Source: Gracilibacillus dipsosauri (lineage in GTDB: Bacteria; Bacillota; Bacilli; Bacillales; Amphibacillaceae). From it: a DNA stretch of 64,000 bases. Under the pieces are notes generated by a model, which was given only the letters and a program-made list of their open reading frames with translations, did no database searches and had not been told where the DNA came from. Position numbers and translations under genes: made by a program. Location: contig NZ_QGTD01000021.1 of the NCBI RefSeq assembly GCF_003176895.1, forward strand, positions 124,001 through 188,000, given 5' to 3'. Of this stretch, positions 27,200 to 36,808 are shown piece by piece (positions within the stretch are counted from its first letter, which is position 1; the number at the start of each line of letters is the position of its first letter).

Positions 27200-27470
27200 A
27201 TCAGTTCAAGTTGTGTATCATTGCTTGTTTTTAACTGAATAAAACTGCTTAATATATCGGAAACTTGAAAATGGCTGTTTGGATAGAGGTTCCTATAAGT
27301 TCCTAAAGTAGTTTGCTATCTTCATGTCCAAATCTATTTGAATCATCAAAGGGTTTTCTCCCGTACTAATTAACAAAGAAGTATGAGAGTGTCTCTGAAG
27401 TAGTTCCATCGCCTTATCATAAGCAATATGAAAGTTTCCTTTTCCCTTCATAAAGGTAAATGGTCAATCA
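27200..27470 (-). pseudogene. Tyrosine integrase C-terminal remnant
   Basis: On the minus strand coding sense gives RHSHTSLLISTGENPL, then after a frameshift RFGHEDSK, then LYRNLYPNSHFQV and LSSFIQL. This corresponds to the HxxR, LGHxD and catalytic Tyr boxes of Tn916/phage-type integrases. The N-terminal two thirds are absent. A hairpin (CCTAAAATCCTTG / CAAGATTTTTAGG) at 27108–27140 lies just beyond it. The region 26913–27199 shows no other gene. Confidence 0.7.
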
Positions 27471-27541
27471 GCAAATGCCTCTTACACACGGATTTTTACA
27501 CTTAATACCTCCACTAAACAATCTTCTTTTTATGAAATTTG

Positions 27542-28306
27542 CTAGAAATCAGCTTTTTTTAGTTTCCACAATCCAAGGATATTTGAAATGAGTATCCATG
27601 ATAAAAGGATTAATATGGCACTCATCAACTGACCATTAAATGTGACAGTACTCATTTCAGTAAGGGTATGCAATGACTTTTCTGGTAGCAACATTAAAAC
27701 CATATCTGAGAAACTAGCTGGGAATAGTTTAATTAAAGCAGGTAGGAACATTACACCAATTGCAAATATAATTCCACCAGCAGCAGATCGAAAGTAAAAT
27801 GTACCAGCTGCACTTAATAAACTATAAAATAAGGGCAGAATGACAGTCCCAAACAGTTTAGACAGCAATACTTGATCGTTGAGTGAAACTGTACGCATGT
27901 TATTTGTAAGAAGGACAAGTTGATCTAATCCAAAAATGATTAAAGTCAAGGTTATACTAATAATGAGAGATAAAATCATGATAAACAAAATTTTAGAGAG
28001 ATAGAATTTTTGACGAAGTGGCGTAATCGCCAAAGATGTATGTATGGCATCATGTGAAAACTCTTTAGAAATAAAAGTTGCTGAAAAAATTATCAGCATG
28101 ATGGCCGCAACATCCATCCCCAGCAATGAAATATCAATAACTTCCATAGCTGGCAGTTCAGTTAAATCCTTTCCCTGGGTCACCCCAAGTGTAAATAAAA
28201 AAATTAAACCAAAAGATATACTCAACAAACTTAAAACTATTAAATAATTTCGGTGGCTTGTCAGAAAACTGATTTTCTTAAAATCAGCATTAATTAAGTG
28301 CTTCAT
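27542..28306 (-). CDS. ABC-2 type transporter permease
   Basis: 254 residues with six hydrophobic segments typical of ABC-2 permeases (FISKEFSHDAIHTSLAITP is the usual cytoplasmic elbow). It overlaps the ATPase gene by 17 nt. I take the ATG at 28306 after GAGGG rather than that at 28324. MerR-controlled ABC exporters of this layout usually give drug or antimicrobial peptide tolerance; the substrate here is unknown. Confidence 0.85.
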   Translation of the reverse strand: MKHLINADFKKISFLTSHRNYLIVLSLLSISFGLIFLFTLGVTQGKDLTELPAMEVIDISLLGMDVAAIMLIIFSATFISKEFSHDAIHTSLAITPLRQKFYLSKILFIMILSLIISITLTLIIFGLDQLVLLTNNMRTVSLNDQVLLSKLFGTVILPLFYSLLSAAGTFYFRSAAGGIIFAIGVMFLPALIKLFPASFSDMVLMLLPEKSLHTLTEMSTVTFNGQLMSAILILLSWILISNILGLWKLKKADF

Positions 28307-29225
28307 TGTTTTTCCCTCTTTCATTTTTATGTGAGACGTAATCAGCTTTCCCTTTAGTTATTTCCATAAATAATTCTTCCAATGTAGGTTGAACTTTTTT
28401 GAGCTGGTAGATGACAATATCATGTTCACGGGCAAGATGACCAATTTCTCTTGAATCTAAATTCCGTACTTCCAAACCATCTTTTTTTTGCACTACTTCA
28501 GCACCATTTGTTTTTAAAGCCGCAGTCATTTTAACTAAATCATTTGCTTCAACATAGACATAAGAATTTAAACTTTTTTGATTCATTTCTTCAATGGTCA
28601 TATCTGCAAGAAGCTTACCCTGCGCAATAATGATAATACGATTGGCTACGGCTTGTATCTCACTCATCAGGTGACTCGATACAATAACAGTTTTTCCTTC
28701 ATCAGCAAGCTGTTTAAATAACCTCCGAAGCCACTTAATACCATCTACATCCAAACCGTTAAATGGTTCGTCAAGAATAATTGTATCAGGATTACTGATC
28801 AAAGCAGTTGCAACTCCTAATCGCTGTTTCATGCCTAAAGAGTAAGACTTTATTTTTTTATTTTTAACTTTTTCCAATCCCGTAATTTTTAACATATCCT
28901 CAACCTTGCTTTTATCAATATTAGCGGCTGTTGAGAAGAATGATAAATGTTGACGTGCTGTTAAGTTAACATCTATAGCCGAAGGATCAATTAATGTACC
29001 AATTTTTTGTGTCGGTTCAGCAAAGGAATGGTAATATTTATTATCCACGGTAACCTTCCCAAAGGTGGGATGTACAAGTGAAATTATCATTTTCATTGTT
29101 GTTGATTTACCCGAACCATTAGGTCCTAAAAAACCTGTTACCACACCTGGTTTAAATGTTAAATTCAGCCGATCTACAACTGTCTTTTGATCATATTTTT
29201 TCGTTAAATTGTTTAATTGTATCAA
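28290..29225 (-). CDS. ABC transporter ATP-binding protein (drug/peptide export type)
   Basis: 311 residues. Walker [10 protein letters not shown], signature YSLGMKQR, Walker B ILDEPFNGLD and switch SSH are all intact. The C-terminal extension to about residue 290 is typical of DrrA/CcmA-type exporters. It starts with TTG at 29225, overlapping the MerR stop (TTGA), behind AAAGGGTGAG. Confidence 0.9.
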   Translation of the reverse strand: MIQLNNLTKKYDQKTVVDRLNLTFKPGVVTGFLGPNGSGKSTTMKMIISLVHPTFGKVTVDNKYYHSFAEPTQKIGTLIDPSAIDVNLTARQHLSFFSTAANIDKSKVEDMLKITGLEKVKNKKIKSYSLGMKQRLGVATALISNPDTIILDEPFNGLDVDGIKWLRRLFKQLADEGKTVIVSSHLMSEIQAVANRIIIIAQGKLLADMTIEEMNQKSLNSYVYVEANDLVKMTAALKTNGAEVVQKKDGLEVRNLDSREIGHLAREHDIVIYQLKKVQPTLEELFMEITKGKADYVSHKNERGKNNEALN

Positions 29226-29995
29226 TTTTTCTCACCCTTTTTCTCACAATAATAGTTATATGTACAATCAATAAAATCACGGCAGAAATTAAATAAAAAC
29301 AGATCCTCTTCCGGCCATTGATGACTTTGTTCCAAACCGCTAGTATAAGCTTCAATCACTTCAGAATTGTGATCTGTCGCCCTTTCGATAAATTCATACC
29401 ATTTCTTTCCAAAGTGATAGCCTGTATCACTTTTGTAAAGTATGTTATTTATTTTGTGTGATGTTGCCTCCAAAATAAGTTTTTTCCAATGCCAATAAAC
29501 TTCAATGATTTCTTTATAGCTGGGATCCCTTTCTTTAAAAAGTTCAGTTGTTTTTTGGTCAAATGAGACAGTAGAATAATCAAGAATCGTTTCTTTATTC
29601 AATTTAAGTGCAAGTTCCATCATCGACTCCAAATCATGATTTGAATGGCCCGTATCAATGGTTGCAACTATGGCCTCGATAATAGCAATGTTCATTTTGA
29701 TTTCCATTTCCTTTTGAAAAAGGATTTCGGATTGATCTTTTAAAATATCTCTTACACCGTGTTTATTATTGACATTGACAAGATGGTTTTTAATCTCCTT
29801 GAGTGGAACGCCCAACTTTTTATAAAAGAGAATTTGTTGAAGGGTTAATAAGTCATTTTGTGTATAGTACCTCTGTTTTTTATTTTTATCTCGTTTTGCA
29901 ACGAGCAATTCGATTTTATCGTAATACTGAATAGTTCTGATGGTTGCTCCTGACAATGCTGCTAACTCGCCAACGGAATACAGTTTTTCACACAC
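29222..29995 (-). CDS. MerR-family transcriptional regulator
   Basis: 257 residues. The winged helix SVGELAALSGATIRTIQYYDKIELL, then RYYTQNDLLTLQQILFYKKLGV, is classical MerR. A long helical effector domain follows. The GTG at 29995 stands after AGAGGTG, so I prefer it to the ATG at 30013. It is the first gene of an operon with the ABC exporter and probably activates its own promoter when a substrate binds. Confidence 0.87.
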   Translation of the reverse strand: MCEKLYSVGELAALSGATIRTIQYYDKIELLVAKRDKNKKQRYYTQNDLLTLQQILFYKKLGVPLKEIKNHLVNVNNKHGVRDILKDQSEILFQKEMEIKMNIAIIEAIVATIDTGHSNHDLESMMELALKLNKETILDYSTVSFDQKTTELFKERDPSYKEIIEVYWHWKKLILEATSHKINNILYKSDTGYHFGKKWYEFIERATDHNSEVIEAYTSGLEQSHQWPEEDLFLFNFCRDFIDCTYNYYCEKKGEKN

Positions 29996-30018
29996 ATGAT
30001 CACCTCTTAACATTTATT

Positions 30019-30052
30019 AAACCATGTAACGTAACGTCACTTGCAAGTAGTT
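30019..30052 (-). promoter_or_regulatory. MerR-type promoter with long spacer
   Basis: On the minus strand TTGCAA is followed by a 19-bp spacer and TTTAAT. The spacer contains GTGACGTTACGTTAC, a near-palindrome. A 19–20 bp spacer with an internal dyad is the hallmark of MerR-activated promoters. Confidence 0.6.
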
Positions 30053-30170
30053 TATAGGGAAAAGTTAAATTTAATCTACCAAAACGCCTTAAACAATAAA
30101 ATGTGCTTATTCAAAAACGCTTCATTGGAATAAGGAGCTACTAATCTGATATGGTGAGCATCAACTTAAC

Positions 30171-30368
30171 TCATGAATATTTAGATAAACAATATGTGTT
30201 TTCCGGGGAAACTGTAAATTTTTCTGCGTGTTGTAAGAAACATGATAAAGAGGATTTAGTGGGAGCTTCTGCAGGTAATTGACCTAATTTTTTCGTATTG
30301 TAGAAACCATATCCTTTCTTTACCCATCGACATTTAGCTTCACGGATCATAGCTTGGAAGATTAGCAA
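30171..30368 (-). pseudogene. DUF3173 remnant of a Tn916-family element
   Basis: The frame opening at 30368 carries IREAKCRWVKKGYGFYNTKKLGQLP, the core of DUF3173, a small excision-linked protein of Tn916-like elements. After this the sequence departs from the family (VEEILG-like end missing) and runs on to a stop at 30171. The N-terminus is also short. Confidence 0.6.
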
Positions 30369-30395
30369 GGCATAAAAATTAATAATATAAGAATT

Positions 30396-30436
30396 AAAAA
30401 ACAGGAGCTATTACAATGCTCCTGTTTTTTAATCCC
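30396..30436. terminator. Bidirectional terminator downstream of the acyltransferase gene
   Basis: Perfect 13-bp stem AAAAAACAGGAGC / GCTCCTGTTTTTT with a 9-nt loop. On the minus strand it would end the acyltransferase transcript; the 120 bp between them hold nothing else visible. Confidence 0.85.
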
Positions 30437-30548
30437 TTATTGCTTCGCTAAAGAACTTACCAAATGGACTTTCTCTTGAATATTCAATGATACAACTTTA
30501 TATACACGTAATCCGCATCTCCATTTTTTATTTGAAATTCACCATCCC

Positions 30549-31703
30549 CTAAAGAATTCTTGACACAAAGGGAATCTGTCGAATTATATAACCTAACATG
30601 AAGCAAAGTGGTATCGTGATCAGCACCGTAGCGAGAAACATGAAAGAAGGGGGAAACTGGATGACCTTCAATCCAGAGATAACAATAGCGATAATCGGTA
30701 TATGAATGATGTAAATCACGAAGGAGTGGGTTGACAAAAAGCTCCAACCCTTTCCTTGATAAAAAATTCTTTTACGAAAGAATATGATTAATCCAAGGTT
30801 GATTCCAACGCAGAATAGAGCTTCCCACAGAGAGAAGACCAAAGATGTCCAGCTCCAGCCGCCAGAGAACTGTAATCGGTCTAATCCAAATATAAAGGCT
30901 AAAGGAAGAAGAAGAATCGATGCTCCAATTGCGATTCCAAACCCCGCCCTACCCATAGAATCAGAAGTATTTCGAAACCAATTGCGTTGGTAAGCGATGA
31001 TTCCCATAATGAATAGCCCGACATATTGTGGGAGATCATAGCCACTTGCGGTAAAAAGTCCAACGAATGATTGAACTTCGGGAGCCCCGCCGGGTAAACC
31101 GAGAGCCGGGATCCACAATCTTATGATGAAATACGATACTGCTAATATCATGACAAAGAAGGTAAGCATCGTGTAGGTAGGTGGCGTACTCTGACGAACT
31201 ACCGATAGCTTATTTTTGCTCATAAATTTTATCCAGACTGCGTATAAACAAATGAATACGAAAAGTAGCTCTACATACCACATCGGCCCATAGGTTAAAT
31301 GTGAAAAATAGGTTTGCCATGTAAATGGCTCCTGACCGAGTATATAAACTTCAATGTGTTGAACTTGGCTAAGAATGAGAACGTAGAAGATAAACGGGAA
31401 TAAGAAGCGGATGCATCTATCTTTGATAAATCGAGTTGCTCCCCTACGTTCAAAAGATGAAGGGACAAAATAACCAGAAATTAGAAAAAACGTCCCCATG
31501 AAAAAAGTCTGATTAAAAGCAAGAAATAGAAGGCCTATAAAAACCTCAATAGACCCTTGTGTTAATACATCATTATATATGGAAAAATAAACCAAGTGGT
31601 GTAGTACTACCAATATTGTAAGTGCTGCCCTTAGGTTATCAATAAAGTATAACCGACCTTCCTTTTGTGGAGATGAACTCCCTATATGGTTTGGATTCAT
31701 CAT
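30549..31703 (-). CDS. Acyltransferase family 3 membrane protein (OafA-like)
   Basis: 384 residues with about ten hydrophobic segments. It begins RLYFIDNLRAALTILVVLHHL, where the DNLR...HH motif is the active-site signature of the acyltransferase-3 family, and has FFLISGYFVP and RFLFPF in the expected places. Members O-acylate envelope sugars or antibiotics; the target cannot be told. It has no obvious partner gene. It may be cargo of the decayed mobile region. Confidence 0.88.
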   Translation of the reverse strand: MMNPNHIGSSSPQKEGRLYFIDNLRAALTILVVLHHLVYFSIYNDVLTQGSIEVFIGLLFLAFNQTFFMGTFFLISGYFVPSSFERRGATRFIKDRCIRFLFPFIFYVLILSQVQHIEVYILGQEPFTWQTYFSHLTYGPMWYVELLFVFICLYAVWIKFMSKNKLSVVRQSTPPTYTMLTFFVMILAVSYFIIRLWIPALGLPGGAPEVQSFVGLFTASGYDLPQYVGLFIMGIIAYQRNWFRNTSDSMGRAGFGIAIGASILLLPLAFIFGLDRLQFSGGWSWTSLVFSLWEALFCVGINLGLIIFFRKRIFYQGKGWSFLSTHSFVIYIIHIPIIAIVISGLKVIQFPPSFMFLATVLITIPLCFMLGYIIRQIPFVSRIL

Positions 31704-31803
31704 AATTCTTATGTTCTCCTCTATAAAAATTTAAAAATATATCTCAAAGGAACATTCGCAAAACTGCACGGCTATATATAAGCCGTCCTATTTGCTGTAT
31801 ATT

Positions 31804-32025
31804 TTAATTTTCACTTTTAGTTGATCCTCCTATTTTCCAAGAGGCTAAACCTATGATCCCACCAAGTACAATAAATACAATGTCCATAACAATTTCAAAT
31901 CCCTGTAACGCATCAATATAATTTACCAAAAACCAACTTTTCCCACCGTTAGTCAAATGATTGATTAATCCGCCTATTCCTTGTATAAGAAATAGTAAAC
32001 TAAGCCCACTAATAAATTCTTTCAT
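31804..32025 (-). CDS. Small two-helix membrane protein
   Basis: 73 residues from the ATG at 32025, placed 6 nt after GAGGTG. There are two hydrophobic segments (LSLLFLIQGIGGLI; IVMDIVFIVLGGIIGLASW) and a short charged tail. I recognise no family. It lies 24 nt after the GAP-family gene, so it is probably part of that operon. Confidence 0.65.
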   Translation of the reverse strand: MKEFISGLSLLFLIQGIGGLINHLTNGGKSWFLVNYIDALQGFEIVMDIVFIVLGGIIGLASWKIGGSTKSEN

Positions 32026-32049
32026 GATGAACACCTCATTAATAATTTT

Positions 32050-32763
32050 TTAATTTAATATGCCTCTAAGACCGATGTTGAAAAAAACTGCACCTACTAT
32101 TCCTATCGCTACCAAAAGTGAAGAAATTGGAGCTTCAATTAATTTTGATCTGATTTTATTAAGAAATTGTTGCAGTTTCTCTTTAAACATAATATTAACC
32201 CCCAACAGAAGAAGAGAAGGAAGTACCATTACTAGATTGTAGCCAATTATAATAAAGATAGAAGAGGAAGGCTCAATTGTTAGGTGATTCATTAACAAAA
32301 TGGAATAAAAGTAAGGCAATGCAGTTATAAATTCAATTAGAAAAACAATGATACCTAAGACGATTATCCCTTTCATCGTTATTTTTTGGGGGATAAATGA
32401 AATTAAACGTTTTTTTGTAGTAGCTTTTGGTTTACTGAAACTAATTAGAGCAATAATCGCTCCAAAAAGCATATAAAACCAATTGATAAAGTCAAATTCA
32501 GATAATTGTCCGATTCCTCTCAATAATGAATCTCCACCAAAGTATAGTAATAAACCCACCAGAAAATAGCCAAACTGCGTAATAAACAAAAAAACAAGCA
32601 GGTGAGAAGAAAATTGATTAGGCTGTGTCAGTAATAAATAGGCAGTTACTGCAAGTACACCAGGACTTAATATATCAACTAATGAGCAAATAGAAATAAT
32701 TAGCAAAGCTATTGGTGTGTCCATTGATGAAGAAGGCATTAAGGCTTCAATACTTTCGATCAA
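32050..32763 (-). CDS. GAP (Sap, sulfolipid-1-addressing) family membrane protein
   Basis: 237 residues, six hydrophobic segments. The N-terminal LLIISICSLVDILSPGVLAVTAYLL is the LysE-like/GAP family signature. Mycobacterial Sap helps export a glycolipid; other members are poorly known. It starts with TTG at 32763 after AAGGAGGGAC. A TetR gene is divergent and two similar operator elements lie between, so it is likely repressed by that TetR protein. Confidence 0.7.
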   Translation of the reverse strand: MIESIEALMPSSSMDTPIALLIISICSLVDILSPGVLAVTAYLLLTQPNQFSSHLLVFLFITQFGYFLVGLLLYFGGDSLLRGIGQLSEFDFINWFYMLFGAIIALISFSKPKATTKKRLISFIPQKITMKGIIVLGIIVFLIEFITALPYFYSILLMNHLTIEPSSSIFIIIGYNLVMVLPSLLLLGVNIMFKEKLQQFLNKIRSKLIEAPISSLLVAIGIVGAVFFNIGLRGILN

Positions 32764-32801
32764 ATATAGAGTCCCTCCTTTTTATATGTTATCATTAAAA
32801 T

Positions 32802-32838
32802 AACACATCGTGCTAAAAAAATAATAACACACTGTGCT
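32802..32838. promoter_or_regulatory. Paired operator elements between GAP and TetR genes
   Basis: AACACATCGTGCT (32802–32814) and AACACACTGTGCT (32826–32838), spaced 24 bp start to start. Each is an imperfect palindrome around AGCACNNTGTGTT. A closely related sequence precedes the truncated TetR gene at 37881. Confidence 0.6.
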
Positions 32839-32859
32839 AAAAAAAGGAAGTGATTTTAT

Positions 32860-33465
32860 ATGCCAAGGATTGTTAATCATGAAAAAAGAAGGAAGTCAAT
32901 TGCTGTAGCGGCTTGGAATATTATTAAGAAAGAGGGAATCGAAAAAGCATCTATAAGAAGAGTTGCAGTTGAAGCAGGGATGTCTGCTGGAGCGTTAAGA
33001 CATTATTTTTCAACTAAGGATGAAATGTTATTATTTATCATGAATTATTACTTGGAAGAAGGGAAAAAACGTTCTCAAAGTAAAAGTTGGTCAGAAAATC
33101 CATTGCAGGCAGTCGAGGAAGTTTTATTGGAACTTGTACCAATTGATGAAGAAAAGAAGATCGAATCGAGTGTATGGTGGATCCTTGCACTTCAGTCACT
33201 TACAAGTGACCCATTAAAGGAAAAAAAAGATGAAATGACTAACGGTACGTATGAATTAGCAAATTCAATGATCGAGATACTAGTTCTTCGAGGGATTTTA
33301 TCTGATTCAACTAATGTAAAATTAGAAAAAAGTAGGCTATCGGCATTAATTGATGGATTGTCCATTCATGCTCTGTTAAGACCTGATGTCTACTCTCCGG
33401 AAAAGGTGAAGGAAGTAATCCATTATCATTTAGAAACACTCTGTAATGAAAGTCAATTGAGTTAG
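32860..33465 (+). CDS. TetR-family transcriptional regulator
   Basis: 201 residues: MPRIVNHEKRRKSIAVAAWN, then the helix-turn-helix IRRVAVEAGMSAGALRHYFSTKDEML, then a BetI/PksA-like helical domain. It is divergent from the GAP-family membrane gene, with the paired operator between. A truncated relative occurs at 37881. Confidence 0.88.
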   Translation: MPRIVNHEKRRKSIAVAAWNIIKKEGIEKASIRRVAVEAGMSAGALRHYFSTKDEMLLFIMNYYLEEGKKRSQSKSWSENPLQAVEEVLLELVPIDEEKKIESSVWWILALQSLTSDPLKEKKDEMTNGTYELANSMIEILVLRGILSDSTNVKLEKSRLSALIDGLSIHALLRPDVYSPEKVKEVIHYHLETLCNESQLS

Positions 33466-33559
33466 TTGATCATGTATCAATATTATTCGATGAGTTAGTA
33501 GATTTTGTTTTTTAGAAAAAATTGAATTTTTTCACTTAAAAGCTGCAATAGCCGAGCAA

Positions 33560-33790
33560 GGAGTGACTCAAAATTTGGCAACTACTATTGTGTTAAAAAA
33601 GCAGATTAGTGGAAGAAACCAACTGTTCGTTTGTCTATATTCGAATCGATGTTCTGGTACCGATTTTTCTCTGTTTTTGAACTCAAAGAAAAAAGCAAGC
33701 GGCCTAAAAGACACACCATCTGACCAGCCAAGAGTGAGCATACGAAATCCCTTGAAAACCTTCCAGTTGTGTGGTTCTTCATTCTGCTAA
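33560..33790 (-). pseudogene. IS4-type transposase remnant
   Basis: On the minus strand coding sense gives FKGFRMLTLGWSDGVSF, then after a frameshift LSSKTEKNRYQNID and NIDKRTVGF, the central block of IS231/IS4-like DDE transposases around the second catalytic region. There are no inverted ends or remaining orf parts. The rest of 33466–34012 shows no gene I can support. Confidence 0.65.
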
Positions 33791-34012
33791 ACAGTTCAAT
33801 CTCCTTACTTCGATTAGATGAAAATAAGGAGGATGATTCTGAACCTCAAGAGAAGACAATAAGAAGAAAGCTAACCCAATGCTTGTTTTATTCACGTTGG
33901 CCGTGGCCAGTTAATAAATGAAAATCGTTTAGTAACTGTTATGCAACTGTAAATCCATTAAGATTATATCATTGTCGATAAACAAAGTATTGTGCTAGGA
34001 GGAGAAAAAATT

Positions 34013-34756
34013 ATGTTCAATGAAAGAATTATATTACAAAATGATATAGACTCATTCCCAGGAAGATGGTTAGGAGGGCTTTCTTTAATAATAGCTCCTA
34101 TCTTATTAGTTATTTCTGCACTGCTTAGAATACAATATAATTTCTTTTTCCCTGATCAGTTAGCAACTTATGATACACATCCAACCTTAATGCTCACATC
34201 CTATAGTCTATTTTTAATTGGAATGATTTTATTATTTCCAGCTATTTTAATCCTTGTACAGTTAATTAGTAAAAAAAAGCCACGTCTAGGTCTTTGGGGT
34301 GGTTTATTAGTAATTGTTGGTTTATTTGCAAGGGCGTTCCACTCGGGAGTAGATCACTTCGCTTTTCAAATTGTAGAAATTGAAAATGTTGAAGTAGCTA
34401 CAAATTTTGTTGGCGAGTTTTACGGTATGTTCCATGTTGTTAATATATTAAATTTTTCTATCCTTTTTGGCTGGATTGTATTAGCTATAGGAGCATATCT
34501 GTCTAAGGTTTTTGGGTGGTTTCGATCACTTGCTTTAGGAATGATGTTTGTCTAAGCATTGGGGGTACTAAAAGGAACAAATACGACAACAATAATCTCA
34601 CTAACAGGACTCTGCATAGCTCTTCCTCCTTTAGGTGTTCAAGTTTTGAAAAGTGGGAGTAAGCCCAAATTGAAAACCGTACTTTTTTACGTAGTTATTA
34701 TTGTATTGGTGCTCAGTTCGTGGTTATTCATGAGTGAAATGGAAAGACCTAATTAA
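34013..34756 (+). pseudogene. Membrane protein split by an in-frame stop
   Basis: The ATG at 34013 follows AGGAGGAG. The frame encodes about 180 residues with five hydrophobic segments, stops at TAA 34553–34555, then resumes in the same frame (ALGVLKGTNTTTIISLTGLC and a last membrane segment) to 34756. The single TAA between two halves in one frame indicates a nonsense mutation of a protein of about 247 residues. I do not recognise the family. The first half might still be made as a shortened protein. Confidence 0.65.
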
Positions 34757-35034
34757 ATTCATGTTGTGTTTATTACAAATTAGAGGTATATGTAAAAGGT
34801 GCTTCTGTTGATGTAATGGGACTTCCCTAATCCACAGAAGCTTTGCATCTCTTTCACATTTCAATTTTCCACAATCGGGCGCTATTCTTATAAACAAATT
34901 AGCCCATTTAAGGCCATTTTCTTTGTGAATCTGATGTGGATTTGAAAAAATTGTTATAATTCAAGTTTTGGATATGAAAAATAAGCTCTAACGATTGGTA
35001 TGAAAGGGATTTGAAAGGGATAGGTGCAATTCTA

Positions 35035-35215
35035 TTATTTATTCTAAATGTGTCCCATAAAGCTTCCCACGAAACTTTTTAGTGAGCTGTCTGTTTCCCT
35101 CTTCAAGTTTTTTGATACGCTCATTCTTTGCTGCCAGGAGGAGATCCTTACCTTTATCCGTTATCTGTTTTTAATTTTTTGTACGTGTATGGCTTTCCTT
35201 TTGTTCCCTTAGCAC
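35035..35215 (-). pseudogene. Tn554 TnpC-like (DUF6262) coiled-coil remnant
   Basis: Minus-strand coding sense ends with LLLAAKNERIKKLEEGNRQL, then a short link and GKLYGTH before a TAG stop near 35046. A basic coiled coil followed by GKLY is the end of TnpC proteins of Tn554-type and related integrase trios. Upstream frames are broken. The stretch 34757–35034 holds an imperfect hairpin (CTTCTGTTG / CCACAGAAG near 34803–34845) and nothing else clear. Confidence 0.45.
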
Positions 35216-35455
35216 TTCAATTTGCTATCTAATATCCGGTTGATTGTAAGCCGCTGGCAATATTGATCAACTGATTCAATAATTCCGTGCAGTATCAATT
35301 GATCATAAGGGTGAAAAACCTTTACATAGATGTTTGTTTACTGGTCTATAGCATCAAAATCGTTCTAGCAACCTCTTCTATTCGCTAAACATAAGGAAAA
35401 CGTGAACTAACGTTCCCTTCCTCATTTTTGCAATGTCATAATTTGCCCTGTAGGG

Positions 35456-35885
35456 TTATGTATTCCTGGCATCATTTGTACCATCATATTGAGTATTGTT
35501 AAATTCGTTACTATTAGCACTAAAAGTAAGTGGAGGCATATTCAGATGAGGTTGCGACACTAACAATTGGTGTTTTAATCTCGCATCTTCTAAAATCTGA
35601 ATTATATCAAATGTTAGCAAGTGTAAGAGCTTCTTTTTTTGATAAATGAAGCCCTCGCTCAAACTCTTTATCTCTATCTCTTTTATCTGCTACATTAAAA
35701 AATACTGTTTCAAATCGTTGAGGCACTGGACCTTTTATATGAGATATTAGATTTGCTATGGTTACTCTCTGGAGTTGGATGCCATAGTCTTCTTCTGATA
35801 ATTGTTTAATTGCTTGATAAACCCCATTTTTTTCAGATATACATTTTTCCAACATACTATCAATAAGTAAGATAGAAATATCCAA
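35456..35885 (-). pseudogene. Unrecognised frameshifted protein gene
   Basis: The frame from 35885 reads SMLEKCISEKNGVYQAIKQL, GPVPQRFETVFFNVADKRDR and LSKKEALTLANI before a stop at 35607. A change of frame near there continues IIQILEDARLKHQLL to 35456. The two parts read naturally as one protein of about 140 residues. I know no family for it. Loss by frameshift fits its setting among other remnants. From 35890 to 36130 I see nothing. Confidence 0.4.
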
Positions 35886-36135
35886 TGAGCAACCTACTTT
35901 TCTGTACTAGTTTGAAATACTATTATACCTATTTCTACGTCGTAAAATAAATTCCCTTCTTAGCTACCTGCTAGTTCGCTTAAAAACTTCAACAAAAAAG
36001 CATTAATTCTTACTCAATTAACTACCTCTTTAACAGAATATGGATGCCTTGGCATTCCCTTCAGATTTTTAAGTAAAGATGTTCGGCTATAAGAATGATG
36101 AGAAAATTGACATTTACGCGATATTAAAGAGAGTT

Positions 36136-36339
36136 TTATTTATACCGGAAAAACTTATCATAATCATCAATTTGATCCGGACTTATTCCAGTTTTATTAA
36201 TCGCTTCTTGTTGAAATGAATTATTGCAACTTTTACATATATAGTATTTATTTTCTCCTTTTTTGATTTTATAATATTGTGAATCAGAATGATTAATCGT
36301 AAATTTATTTTTGCAAAAAAAACATATAGTATCCAACAT
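36136..36339 (-). CDS. Small zinc-ribbon protein
   Basis: 67 residues with two CxxC pairs (CFFC near residue 6 and CKSC near residue 35), a single zinc ribbon resembling the DUF2197 group of short Bacillus proteins. Its role is unknown. It starts at 36339 after a GGAAGTG site. It appears intact although it is surrounded by decayed genes. Confidence 0.6.
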   Translation of the reverse strand: MLDTICFFCKNKFTINHSDSQYYKIKKGENKYYICKSCNNSFQQEAINKTGISPDQIDDYDKFFRYK

Positions 36340-36581
36340 ATTTTTTTCACACTTCCTATCAGATTTTTATTGAAAAGTAACTATTTTTTAAACCTATGAT
36401 TCAAAATATGAATTTTTCCTCTAATTTCCTGCCATTCTAAAATAATTTATTTTTAACTTCAACAAGTTACAAGCTTATCCGTGAACTGTATTTTTACTAA
36501 AAATATGACGGCTATGCCTGTAATGGAAGGAAAAGCTGTAATATAATAAAGCTACTTCATGCAACTGTTCAACAAAATGCC

Positions 36582-36630
36582 CCTTTGAAGTGCAACTCGT
36601 TTTAACACAAACGGACTATAACTTCAAAGG
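36582..36630. repeat. Inverted repeat in a gene-free stretch
   Basis: CCTTTGAAGT and ACTTCAAAGG (perfect 10 bp) enclose a second pair CGTTT / AAACG. It sits in the 36340–36808 gap, which otherwise shows no gene. It could be a terminator without a T-run, or the end of a lost insertion element. Confidence 0.5.
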
Positions 36631-36808
36631 CATATTCAATGTATTTCATCTACCTCAAGCCATTTAGGAGTCTCAAACTTAAATGATAAGTAGTCTTTAA
36701 AGACTTTCTGACGGTAACCACATTCTGGATAACATTATGGTGAGTCGATTGCTTCCACTTACGATTTTCCCGAACTGGAACGGATCCCTTATCTGTGTTT
36801 TCGTGATA

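Noticed and set aside
33563-33790. Plus-strand open frame of 75 residues
   Set aside because: The opposite strand carries clear IS4-type transposase sense, so this frame is its shadow.
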